From Bacteroidetes bacterium UBA7688 (GTDB taxonomy: Bacteria; Bacteroidota; Bacteroidia; Chitinophagales; Chitinophagaceae), in NCBI GenBank assembly GCA_002482815.1, contig DLGS01000349.1, positions 1 through 36,688 on the forward strand: a stretch of DNA of 36,688 nt, read 5' to 3'. A model generated the notes under the pieces. That model saw only the letters and a program-made list of their open reading frames with translations, was not told the origin of the DNA and ran no database searches. Each line of letters starts with the position of its first letter. Position 1 is the stretch's first letter. Both the position numbers and the translations under genes were made by a program. Shown here one piece after another: positions 26,228-34,346 of this stretch.

Positions 26228-27604
26228 ATGAAGTTAAACGCTTTTTATGCGCTCCTTTTGGGTACATCCTTACTCAGTGCGCCAGCAATCGCTCAGCAAA
26301 AAGCAACAGCACCGGCCGCAAAACCTGCCGCTGCCGCGCAAGGAAGAATTAAATTTACAGAATACGATCTGGCAAACGGACTACATGTAATTTTACATGA
26401 AGACCACGCCACACCTATCGTAACCGTTTCTGTCATGTACCATGTAGGATCGAAAAATGAAGATCCGAAACGTACCGGTTTCGCCCACTTTTTTGAGCAT
26501 CTTTTGTTTGAAGGAAGTGAAAACATCGGTCGTGGAGAATACATGAAATTGGTACAAGCCAATGGTGGGCAGCTTAACGCGAACACTTCCCAGGATCGTA
26601 CATTTTATTTTGAAACAATGCCTTCCAACCAGCTGGAGCTTGCGCTTTGGATGGAATCAGAAAGAATGTTCCAGGCCAAGATTGACGACATCGGCGTAGA
26701 AACTCAAAGAAAAGTAGTAAAAGAAGAAAAGAAACAGAGCTATGACAACCGTCCTTATGGCCAGTTGATCAATGTTATCTTCGAGAACCTTTATACGGTG
26801 CATCCTTACCGCTGGAGCCCTATCGGAAAAGAGCAATATATCGATGAGGCGAAAATTGGTGAATTCATGGATTTCTACAAAACCTTTTATGTACCGAATA
26901 ATGCGGTATTGGTAATTGGTGGAGATATCACAGAAGCACAAACAAAAACGCTGATTGACAAATATTTTTCTACCATTCCAAAAGGTACTAAAGCGATTCC
27001 CCGCCCGACAGAAGTGGAGCCGGTTCAAACTGCCGAAAAACGTGTAAACTTTTATGACAACGTACAGTTGCCGGCCGTAATACTTGCTTACCATTGCCCG
27101 GCTATGGGAACACCTGATTACTATGCTTTGGAATTGTTGAATCAATTACTGTCTAAAGGCAAGAGCTCTTTCTTCCAGAAAGAAATCGTAGATAAGCAAC
27201 AAAAAGCAGTAGCTGTTGGTGCTTTCACTTCTTCAAACGAAGATCCGGGCGCTGTTGTAATGTACGGCATTGCCAATATGGGAATCAAAACAGAAGATCT
27301 GGAAAAATCAATGGATGCTGAGATCGCCAGAGTAACATCTGCAGTTATCTCTGACCTGGAATACAAAAAACTGATGAACCAGGTTGAAAATGATTTTATC
27401 AGTCAAAACAGCCGTGTAGCAGGTATTGTAGAAAATCTTGCTACTGCTTACACTTATTTTAAAGATGCGAATCTTGTTAATACAGAATTGCAGCGCTACA
27501 CCAAAATAACAAAAGAAGATTTGTTGCGCGTGGCTAAAAAATACTTCACAAAAGAAAACCGATTGGTCGTTTATTATTTGCCAAAATCTGAGGAAAAGAA
27601 ATAA
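26228..27604 (+). CDS. M16 family zinc peptidase, catalytic subunit
   Basis: A 458-residue secreted or periplasmic protein with a signal peptide (to about residue 22) and an Ala/Pro-rich linker. The inverted zinc motif HFFEH is at 87-91 with the distal Glu in VVKEE (about 166-167), so this is the metal-bearing subunit. In the second domain the place normally holding the substrate-binding Arg/Tyr pair reads SSFFQK and AVAVG: F315 and V328 replace them. That pair is instead present in the protein encoded 52 bases downstream, which lacks the zinc motif. The two should form a heterodimeric M16B peptidase. Confidence 0.92.
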   Translation: MKLNAFYALLLGTSLLSAPAIAQQKATAPAAKPAAAAQGRIKFTEYDLANGLHVILHEDHATPIVTVSVMYHVGSKNEDPKRTGFAHFFEHLLFEGSENIGRGEYMKLVQANGGQLNANTSQDRTFYFETMPSNQLELALWMESERMFQAKIDDIGVETQRKVVKEEKKQSYDNRPYGQLINVIFENLYTVHPYRWSPIGKEQYIDEAKIGEFMDFYKTFYVPNNAVLVIGGDITEAQTKTLIDKYFSTIPKGTKAIPRPTEVEPVQTAEKRVNFYDNVQLPAVILAYHCPAMGTPDYYALELLNQLLSKGKSSFFQKEIVDKQQKAVAVGAFTSSNEDPGAVVMYGIANMGIKTEDLEKSMDAEIARVTSAVISDLEYKKLMNQVENDFISQNSRVAGIVENLATAYTYFKDANLVNTELQRYTKITKEDLLRVAKKYFTKENRLVVYYLPKSEEKK

Positions 27605-27656
27605 TCTTTTGCTTTGCAACAATCCATTTCGTTTTACACAAAGAAAAAAATATTCA

Positions 27657-29744
27657 ATGAAAAAAATATCATTCTCCATATTGGCCCTTGCACTCTCTGC
27701 AAGCACATGGGCTCAAACATTAGACCGCAGCCAAAGACCAAAACCTGGTCCGGCACCGGAAATTAAATTAGGCAAAACTGAAACCTTCACCTTGCCAAAC
27801 GGCCTGAAAGTGTTCGTGGTAGAAAACCACAAAATGCCAACGGTTTCTATGTCTATCCAATTGGATATCCGTCAGGAGCTTCAAGGTTCGATGGCCGGCT
27901 ATTCTGATTTTGTTGGCGAACTGTTGACCAGCGGTACTAAAACACGCAGCAAAGACAAACTGGATGAAGAAATCGACTTCATCGGCGCCAACATCTCAGC
28001 GAATGCTGAAGGTGCGTATGCATCAGGGCTGAAGAAAAATCAGGCTAAAATGATGGAGTTGCTGAGTGATATGATTATCAATTCCGACTTCAAACAAGCT
28101 GAACTTGATAAACTGAAAACACAAATGCTTTCCGGCCTGGAATCAAACAAAAATGATCCTGATGCGATGATGAGCAATGTTGAAAAAGTGTTGAACTATA
28201 CAACGAACCATCCTTATGGAGAAGTAGAAACAGAAGCGACTATCAATGCTATTACTTTGGATCGCTGCAAGAAATATTATGAAACCTATTTCCGCCCGAA
28301 TGTGGCTTATATGGCTATTGTAGGTGACATTACAGCTGCTGAAGTAAAACCATTAATCACTAAATATTTTGGCACCTGGGTAAAGAAAGACGTTCCTGTT
28401 GCAATGTACAGTTCACCTTCTGCACCATTGTCTCCAAAAGTGGCCTTCGTTCCACGTGATGCTGCAGTGCAAAGTGTAATCAGCGTAACTGCACCGGTTG
28501 TTTTGAAACCAGGCGCTCCTGATGAGTTTGCAGCAAAAGTGGCAAATACCGTATTAGGTGGTGGTTCTCAGGGTCGTTTATTCCTGAATCTTCGCGAAAA
28601 ACATGCCTGGACTTATGGTTCTTATTCCAGCCTGAATTCTGACATCCTGATTGGTTCTTTTTCTGCAGAAGCAAAAGCCCGCAATCCGGTATCAGATAGC
28701 TCTGTAGCAGAAATCCTGAATGAAATGGCACGTTTGCAGACAGAAGCGGTTGATGCTGAATCTTTGCAAAACACGAAAAACTACATTGGCGGAAACTTTG
28801 CGATTGGCCTTGAGTCTCCTCAGCGCGTTGCTCAATTTGCTATCAACATCGAGCGCTTCCAATTGCCAAAAGATTATTACCAGAACTACCTGAAAAATCT
28901 GAATGCAGTAACAGCTGCAGATGTTCAGGAAGCTGCTAAAAAATACATGAATCCTAAAAATGTAAACATCATTATTGTAGGCAGCAAAGACGAAGTAGCG
29001 AGTAAAGTTGCCCGTTTTGGCAAAAACAATATTGTGACTTACTATGATAATTATGGTAACATCATCATTCCTTCTGAAACTAAATCTGCAGGTAATGTAA
29101 AAGCTGCTGATATTCAGAAAAAATATGCTGATGCTATCGGTGGCGAAAAAGCTTTGAATGCATTGAAAGATGTAAAAATGATTCGCAAAGCCACTATTTC
29201 TCAAGGCGGACAAACTGCTGATATTACCATTATGAGTTTCCAGAAAGAAGGAAGCAAACTGAAAATGGTTATCAATATGGATGCTGCCGGCAACGTAATG
29301 AACTTACAAAGAATGGTATTGAACGGCGACAAAGGCACACAGGAAGTGCGTGGACAAAAAGCTGCGATGACCCCTGAAGAAGTTGCTGAAATGAAAGAAC
29401 AGGCTGACATGCAGGCAGAACTTCACCCTGAAAAGTATGGTGATAAATATGCTGTAAAGGGTATTGTTCAAATCGATGGCAAAGACACTTATATTGTTGA
29501 AGCTACGGATAGTAAAGGCAAAAAATCTTCCCAATACTATGATGTAGCAACTTCCTTCCTTGTAAAACAAGTGAGTGCAGGTGAGGGCGACAATCCTGGT
29601 ACAGTGATTGAATTTTCTGACTACAGAGAAGTGCCGGGTGCAAACGGATATAAAGTTCCTTATATGATGAAAGCCAATGGTGGCGACTTCAAGCTTCAAA
29701 GCATTGATGTCAACAAAGGCATTGCTGACAAAGAGTTTGAATAG
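27657..29744 (+). CDS. M16 family non-catalytic partner with extra C-terminal domain
   Basis: A 695-residue protein from ATG 27657 with a signal peptide (KKISFSILALALSASTWAQ). The M16 fold covers about 40-465. Where the zinc motif should be the sequence is DFVGE (84-88), so metal binding is lost. The Arg/Tyr pair is kept: R307 in GGSQGRLFLNLREKHAWTY and Y320. From about residue 485 an extra domain of some 210 residues starts with YADAIGGEKALNALKDVKMI and runs to the end. It resembles the LolA/lipoprotein-carrier-like module attached to many Bacteroidota envelope proteins, with VKGIVQIDGKDTYIVEATDS. It follows the catalytic subunit on the same strand and a terminator comes after it. Confidence 0.92.
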   Translation: MKKISFSILALALSASTWAQTLDRSQRPKPGPAPEIKLGKTETFTLPNGLKVFVVENHKMPTVSMSIQLDIRQELQGSMAGYSDFVGELLTSGTKTRSKDKLDEEIDFIGANISANAEGAYASGLKKNQAKMMELLSDMIINSDFKQAELDKLKTQMLSGLESNKNDPDAMMSNVEKVLNYTTNHPYGEVETEATINAITLDRCKKYYETYFRPNVAYMAIVGDITAAEVKPLITKYFGTWVKKDVPVAMYSSPSAPLSPKVAFVPRDAAVQSVISVTAPVVLKPGAPDEFAAKVANTVLGGGSQGRLFLNLREKHAWTYGSYSSLNSDILIGSFSAEAKARNPVSDSSVAEILNEMARLQTEAVDAESLQNTKNYIGGNFAIGLESPQRVAQFAINIERFQLPKDYYQNYLKNLNAVTAADVQEAAKKYMNPKNVNIIIVGSKDEVASKVARFGKNNIVTYYDNYGNIIIPSETKSAGNVKAADIQKKYADAIGGEKALNALKDVKMIRKATISQGGQTADITIMSFQKEGSKLKMVINMDAAGNVMNLQRMVLNGDKGTQEVRGQKAAMTPEEVAEMKEQADMQAELHPEKYGDKYAVKGIVQIDGKDTYIVEATDSKGKKSSQYYDVATSFLVKQVSAGEGDNPGTVIEFSDYREVPGANGYKVPYMMKANGGDFKLQSIDVNKGIADKEFE

Positions 29745-29767
29745 ATTTTTTTGATTGAATAAAATAG

Positions 29768-29809
29768 AAAAAACCGCTGCAGACAATTTGTTTGCAGCGG
29801 TTCTTTTTT
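29768..29809. terminator. bidirectional intrinsic terminator between convergent genes
   Basis: AACCGCTGCA (29772-29781) pairs with TGCAGCGGTT (29793-29802). Six T follow on the plus strand (29804-29809) and six A precede the stem (29768-29773), so it can end both the M16 pair and the CCA-enzyme gene. Confidence 0.88.
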
Positions 29810-29820
29810 GGTTAAATGTT

Positions 29821-31245
29821 TTATTTTTCTGCAGGAGCCAAACCAAGTTCAGTAGCTTTTCCCATCATAAATTGATAAGCAGCGTCATACTCGTTTGGAA
29901 TAATTCCATCCAGGATGGCCTCGCGAATGGCTGTTTTAATAATACCCACTTCGCGCGATGGTGGAAGATTGAAAATTTTCATTACTTCTGCCCCATCTAT
30001 TGGCGGTTGCCAGTTCCGGATTTTATCATTCTCTTCAACAATTTTTAATCGCTTTTTTACCAGCTCGAAATTTTCAAGAAAGCGGCGCACCTTCTGTTTG
30101 TTCTTGGAGGTGATATCACTTTCACACAACATCATCAGATCTTCAATGTCTTCGCCTGCATCAAACAGTAAGCGTCGCATGGCGGAATCTGTAATCTCTT
30201 CTTTTGTTAAACTGATAGGCCTCAAATGAAGGGCAACCAACTTGCCTACATATTTCAGCTGTTCACCCAAGGGCAATTTCAATTGTTTGAAAATTGTTCC
30301 GGCCATTTTCTTTCCAAGCGCATCGTGCCCGTGAAAAGTCCAGCCGTGGCCGGGTTCAAATTTTTTCGTAGCAGGCTTTGCAATATCGTGAAGAATGGCA
30401 GCCCACCGCAACCAGAGATTATTGCTCCGGTAAGCTACATTATCCAAAACCTGAAGTGTGTGGTAAAAATTATCCTTGTGCCCTTTTCCTTCTATTATTT
30501 CCACTCCTGCCAACAATACCATTTGGGGGAAAAATATTTCCAGCAAACCGGTTTTATACAGTAAATCAAAACCTATCGAAGGAACTTTTGCAGCGATAAT
30601 TTTATTCAGCTCGTCCGTAATTCTTTCTTTGGAAATAATATTTAAGCGCTCTTTATTTCTGGCAATAGCCGCTAAGGTTTCCTCCTCAATTGTAAAGCCA
30701 AGCTGTGTCGCAAAACGGATACCTCGCATCATCCGCAAAGGGTCATCTGAAAAAGTAATATCAGGATCAAGCGGTGTGCGGATTGTTTTAGATTCTAAAT
30801 CTGCAGTTCCGTTAAATGGATCCACGAGCGTGCCAAAATCTTTAGGGGAAAGACTGATTGCCATGGCATTAATGGTGAAATCCCGCCTGTTTTGGTCATC
30901 CTCAAAAGTACCGCTTTCTACTTCCGGCTTGCGGGACAATTCAGTGTATGATTCTTTACGGGCGCCAACAAATTCAACTTCAAAACCATTAGGCAATTTT
31001 ATCTGAGCAGTACCAAATGTTTTAAAAAAACTAACATGAAGCGGCGGCGAAAAAGTCTGTGCCACGGCATCTGCCAGGGCAATACCATCTCCGATACAAA
31101 CAATATCAGCATCTTTACTACTGCGACCCAATAGCTTATCCCGTACAAAACCACCAATCAGGTAACAAGGCATATCCAATTCTTTTGCCGCAGACCCTAT
31201 ACGTTCCAAAAGCAAACGTTCTTCTTTTGTACAATTGATATCCAT
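29821..31245 (-). CDS. CCA tRNA nucleotidyltransferase / HD domain protein
   Basis: A 474-residue class II nucleotidyltransferase. YLIGGFVRDKLLGRSSKDAD contains GGxVRD (31-36) and the two catalytic Asp (45 and 47); RRDFTINAMAI follows at about 120-130, then the tRNA- and nucleotide-selecting region (DPLRMMRGIRFATQLGF). A C-terminal HD domain has WAAILHDIAKP (His286-Asp287) and FHGHDALG. It adds or repairs the 3' CCA of tRNA, with the HD part likely giving phosphatase or phosphodiesterase activity. It is divergent from the DUF1573 genes. Confidence 0.92.
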   Translation of the reverse strand: MDINCTKEERLLLERIGSAAKELDMPCYLIGGFVRDKLLGRSSKDADIVCIGDGIALADAVAQTFSPPLHVSFFKTFGTAQIKLPNGFEVEFVGARKESYTELSRKPEVESGTFEDDQNRRDFTINAMAISLSPKDFGTLVDPFNGTADLESKTIRTPLDPDITFSDDPLRMMRGIRFATQLGFTIEEETLAAIARNKERLNIISKERITDELNKIIAAKVPSIGFDLLYKTGLLEIFFPQMVLLAGVEIIEGKGHKDNFYHTLQVLDNVAYRSNNLWLRWAAILHDIAKPATKKFEPGHGWTFHGHDALGKKMAGTIFKQLKLPLGEQLKYVGKLVALHLRPISLTKEEITDSAMRRLLFDAGEDIEDLMMLCESDITSKNKQKVRRFLENFELVKKRLKIVEENDKIRNWQPPIDGAEVMKIFNLPPSREVGIIKTAIREAILDGIIPNEYDAAYQFMMGKATELGLAPAEK

Positions 31246-31381
31246 CTGTGCGCAAATTTAGGGCAAAAAAGAAGGAATGATTCTTCATTTTGACCGAAAA
31301 GTAGAAGTTGGATGTTGGTTAGCGAAATGTTACGGTAGACTGTCTTAACTTGGAAATAACGGCATAAAATCAGGCAGTCAT

Positions 31382-31389
31382 TATTTTTG
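31382..31389 (+). promoter_or_regulatory. -7 element of the first DUF1573 gene
   Basis: TATTTTTG matches TAnnTTTG and ends 23 bases before the ATG at 31413. No TTTG at -33. Confidence 0.4.
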
Positions 31390-31412
31390 AGTTACAAAAT
31401 ATCATTTTTACT

Positions 31413-31883
31413 ATGAAAAAAATCATTCTAACAGGCGGCTTTCTGCTTACCATTTCAGGTTTAGCCTTTGCTCAAAATCCTGTAAACACAAGTTCTGCCG
31501 GAAGGCAAGGACTACAGGCAATCCAGACAAAAGCTGCAAATTCTGCCGCGCCAATATTTAAATTTAAAGAAAAAGACAATACCCATGATTTTGGGACAAT
31601 TCCTGAAGGGCCAAAAGTTACCTATACATTTACCTTTACAAATGTAGGGAAGAGTCCCTTGATTATCTCTAATGCACAAGCATCGTGCGGATGCACTTCG
31701 CCTGAATATCCTAAAGAACCGATCTTACCGGGCAAAACAGGAAAAATTGCGGTTACCTATACCACTGAAGGTCATCCAAACGATTTTCTAAAAAGTGTTT
31801 ATTTAACTTCCAACGCAGAAAATCCCGGAGGTGCACAGCGTTATGAACTTTATATCAAAGGAAAAGTTACCCCTAAAAAATAA
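31413..31883 (+). CDS. DUF1573 protein, first of a tandem triplet
   Basis: A 156-residue secreted protein with a signal peptide (to Ala20, GLAFAQ). After a 25-residue Ala/Gln linker comes one ASH-like Ig-fold domain: HDFGTIPEGPKVTYTFTFTN, VGKSPLIISNAQ, then SCGCTSPEYP with C92 and C94, and PGKTGKIAVTYTTEGH. DUF1573 is widespread in Bacteroidota envelopes, and no activity is established. The CxC pair next to the first-strand region suggests a metal or disulphide role (inference). It is 98 bases ahead of its paralogue and has its own -7 element. Confidence 0.9.
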   Translation: MKKIILTGGFLLTISGLAFAQNPVNTSSAGRQGLQAIQTKAANSAAPIFKFKEKDNTHDFGTIPEGPKVTYTFTFTNVGKSPLIISNAQASCGCTSPEYPKEPILPGKTGKIAVTYTTEGHPNDFLKSVYLTSNAENPGGAQRYELYIKGKVTPKK

Positions 31884-31948
31884 CAAACCACTTGCATAAA
31901 AGCTTCTGCCTTTAACGCTCAAATAACAGCTCAAAAATCGGAACAACT

Positions 31949-31956
31949 TAATTTTG
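31949..31956 (+). promoter_or_regulatory. -7 element of the second DUF1573 gene
   Basis: TAATTTTG matches TAnnTTTG and ends 25 bases before the ATG at 31982. It suggests that the second and third copies can be transcribed apart from the first. Confidence 0.4.
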
Positions 31957-31981
31957 TAAGCACTAAAAAATAAATACCCTA

Positions 31982-32443
31982 ATGAAAAAAATAATCTTAT
32001 CCCTATCCCTGTTGGCAGGTTCTTATGCAGCAATGGCGCAGGCACCAGTAGTTGCCGCTAAACCACAGGAAGCAGCAAAAGCTCCTACTCCGGAGAACAT
32101 GCATTTTAAATTTCCGGTTCATGATTTTGGAACTATTCCTGAAGGTCCGGCAGCTGAATATGAATTTGAATTCACCAATACCGGTAAAGAACCAATTATC
32201 ATTTCAAATGTGAGTGCATCTTGTGGTTGTACAACACCTTCTTATTCTAAAGATCCTGTTTTGCCTGGCAAAAAAGGAACCATCAAAGCTTCTTATAATA
32301 CACAAGGACGTGTTGCACCCTTTACCAAAACAATTAACATAACTTCCAATATCGGGACGAAAGTGTTAACTATCAAAGGCGAAGTAGAAAAAGCACCTGA
32401 AGGTTCTGTACCTCAGAACAACTCCATGATCAAGACTAATTAA
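31982..32443 (+). CDS. DUF1573 protein, second of a tandem triplet
   Basis: A 153-residue paralogue of the flanking genes: signal peptide (KKIILSLSLLAGSYAAMAQ), Ala/Pro-rich linker, then HDFGTIPEGPAAEYEFEFTN, TGKEPIIISNVS and SCGCTTPSYS with C81 and C83. The last strands are shorter than in the other two copies, which carry a KYELYIKG/RYELYIKG ending where this one has KVLTIKGEVEKAPEG. The third copy lies 56 bases downstream with no TAnnTTTG in between, so copies two and three are likely one unit. Confidence 0.9.
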   Translation: MKKIILSLSLLAGSYAAMAQAPVVAAKPQEAAKAPTPENMHFKFPVHDFGTIPEGPAAEYEFEFTNTGKEPIIISNVSASCGCTTPSYSKDPVLPGKKGTIKASYNTQGRVAPFTKTINITSNIGTKVLTIKGEVEKAPEGSVPQNNSMIKTN

Positions 32444-32499
32444 ACTTTTACCCTGAATTATAATCTAATCCACAAATTTTTAAAACAAAAAGCAATACA

Positions 32500-32961
32500 A
32501 TGAAAAAAATCCTTTTATCACTTTGCCTTACTATTGGCCTTGCAGGTGTAGCTAATGCTCAAAATCCTGTAACAACTGCTCCTGTAAAAGCTGTAAATAA
32601 AAATGCTGCGAAATTTCTGTTTACAGATAAAAACAGCACTTATGATTTCGGTAAAATTCCTGAAGGACCTGTAGCTGAACACGTTTTTGAATTTAAAAAT
32701 GTTGGTAAAGAACCATTGATTATCAGCAATGCAAATGCATCTTGCGGTTGCACTACACCTGAGTGGAACAAAGAACCAATTTTGCCGGGTAAAAAAGGCA
32801 AAATCACAGTTCGTTACAACACCCAGGGTCGCGTAGGTCCTATCGCAAAATCTGTATACATTACTTCTAATGCTGCATTGGAAGATGGAAAAGACAAGTA
32901 TGAACTTTATATCAAAGGTGAAGTAGTAGCGGCTCCAACTCCGGATGCTCCTAAAAACTAG
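32500..32961 (+). CDS. DUF1573 protein, third of a tandem triplet
   Basis: A 153-residue paralogue: signal peptide (to about residue 20, GVANAQ), linker, YDFGKIPEGPVAEHVFEFKN, VGKEPLIISNAN and SCGCTTPEWN with C82 and C84, ending DKYELYIKGEVVAAPTPD. It is closest to the first copy at the C-terminal strand and to the second copy in the PGKKGKI...YNTQGRV segment. A strong terminator follows at 32981. As with the others, no biochemical role is known. Confidence 0.9.
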   Translation: MKKILLSLCLTIGLAGVANAQNPVTTAPVKAVNKNAAKFLFTDKNSTYDFGKIPEGPVAEHVFEFKNVGKEPLIISNANASCGCTTPEWNKEPILPGKKGKITVRYNTQGRVGPIAKSVYITSNAALEDGKDKYELYIKGEVVAAPTPDAPKN

Positions 32962-32980
32962 AATTTAAATATAAATCTTA

Positions 32981-33017
32981 AAAACGGCCGGCAATAAATA
33001 TTACCGGCCGTTTTTTT
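32981..33017 (+). terminator. intrinsic terminator after the DUF1573 triplet
   Basis: AAAACGGCCGG (32981-32991) pairs with CCGGCCGTTTT (33004-33014), the T run going on to 33017. It lies 19 bases after the stop at 32961. Confidence 0.9.
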
Positions 33018-33171
33018 ATGGAATTGAACCAAGCTTAAATTTATACTATAAAAAATAATTTATTTTAAAAATTTAACAAACAACCAATTACAATTTTTAT
33101 ATTAATCTAATTCGTTTAGATAGTTTATTGTGGCATCATTTTTGTGCGGTATTTGTACCAATACTCTTAAA

Positions 33172-34320
33172 ATGTTAAGTAAATACAGTTTTACAGCTAT
33201 TTTAGCTTTATCAAGCTATTCACTATCTGCTCAGCCAAAAATTTATGTGAATGAATACCTCAATATTGGGGTTGGAGGCAGAGGCCTTGCAATGGGGGGG
33301 GCACAGGCTGCATCTACAAATGATGTGAATAGCGGATATTGGAATCCGGCCGGATTGACCAGAATGCAAGACGACTTACAGGTGGGAGCCATGCACGCAG
33401 AGTATTTCGCAGGCAATGCAAAATATGATTTCATTTCTGCCGCAATGCCAACGAAGGATAAAAAAAGAGCTTTTGGGATATCCTTTTTACGGTTCGCAAC
33501 AGACGATATTCCTTATACAATTGACTACATACAGCCAGATGGCTCATTCGACGAGAGTAAGTTAAAGAGCATTTCCGCAGGAGATTACGCATTCCTGTTA
33601 TCTTATGCACAGCAAATAAAAATTTTCAGGAATAAAGAAATAACAACCAGCCTTGGCGCTAACGGAAAAATTATTTACCGGAATATCGGTAGTATGGCTA
33701 ATGCCTGGGGTGCCGGTGTGGATATGGGAATTCAAGGCACTTACAAGCGTTTGCTGATTGGCCTTTCGGCTAAAGACATTACCACCACCTACACAACCTG
33801 GAGTTTCAATCTTACCGAAAAGGAAAAAGAAATATTCGGCCAAACCGGTAATGAAATACCTGTAAAATCTTATGAGGTTATGAATCCAAGATTTAATATG
33901 GGAATTGGATACAACATTTTAAAATCAACCAGAAAAATACAATTGCTGGCTGAAATAAATGCTGACCTTACAACAGATGGTAAGAGAAATACGCTCATCA
34001 AATCCAAATCAGTCAGTATCGATCCACGTTTAGGCCTGGAACTGGATTACAGAAAAACGATTTTTCTGCGTGCCGGCGTTTGCAATATTCAAAAAGTGTT
34101 GGATGACAAGGACAGTCTGAACAAAAAAACGTATACACTGTATCAACCGTCAATTGGGGTTGGATTAAAACTGGGACCTCTGGTAGTCGACTACGCCTAC
34201 ACCAGCCTTCAAACACAAAACAATCCTTTGTATTCACATATTGTTTCACTGCGCATCGATATCAGAAAAATGAGCAAAAAAACAACTGAAAGTGTTGAAA
34301 ATAAAGAAACTCAAAAATAA
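33172..34320 (+). CDS. PorV/PorQ-family outer-membrane beta-barrel (T9SS)
   Basis: A 382-residue protein from ATG 33172; the frame is open to a GTG at 33130, but the ATG gives a clean signal peptide (SFTAILALSSYSLSAQ). The mature start NIGVGGRGLAMGGAQAAS followed by GYWNPAGL (about 54-62) is the FadL-like PorV/PorQ pattern, and strands of a barrel follow to the C-terminus (VVDYAYTSLQ). PorV carries T9SS cargo from the translocon to the sortase. Here the next gene is a PorU2-like peptidase, which supports a T9SS link, though ordinary PorV identity is not proven. Codons for Met41-Gly-Gly-Ala contain a run of eight G (33294-33301). Confidence 0.78.
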   Translation: MLSKYSFTAILALSSYSLSAQPKIYVNEYLNIGVGGRGLAMGGAQAASTNDVNSGYWNPAGLTRMQDDLQVGAMHAEYFAGNAKYDFISAAMPTKDKKRAFGISFLRFATDDIPYTIDYIQPDGSFDESKLKSISAGDYAFLLSYAQQIKIFRNKEITTSLGANGKIIYRNIGSMANAWGAGVDMGIQGTYKRLLIGLSAKDITTTYTTWSFNLTEKEKEIFGQTGNEIPVKSYEVMNPRFNMGIGYNILKSTRKIQLLAEINADLTTDGKRNTLIKSKSVSIDPRLGLELDYRKTIFLRAGVCNIQKVLDDKDSLNKKTYTLYQPSIGVGLKLGPLVVDYAYTSLQTQNNPLYSHIVSLRIDIRKMSKKTTESVENKETQK

Positions 34321-34346
34321 TCGAAAAGAATATTCAAAATCATAAG

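Noticed and set aside
26293..29846. Several long minus-strand frames opposite the two M16 genes (up to 180 codons)
   Set aside because: They are antisense shadows of well-supported genes; their translations show no domain or signal and are rich in Phe, Cys and Ile as expected for reverse reading.
33130..33171. GTG start 14 codons before the PorV/PorQ-like ATG
   Set aside because: The added residues are not part of a signal peptide, while ATG 33172 gives a typical one.
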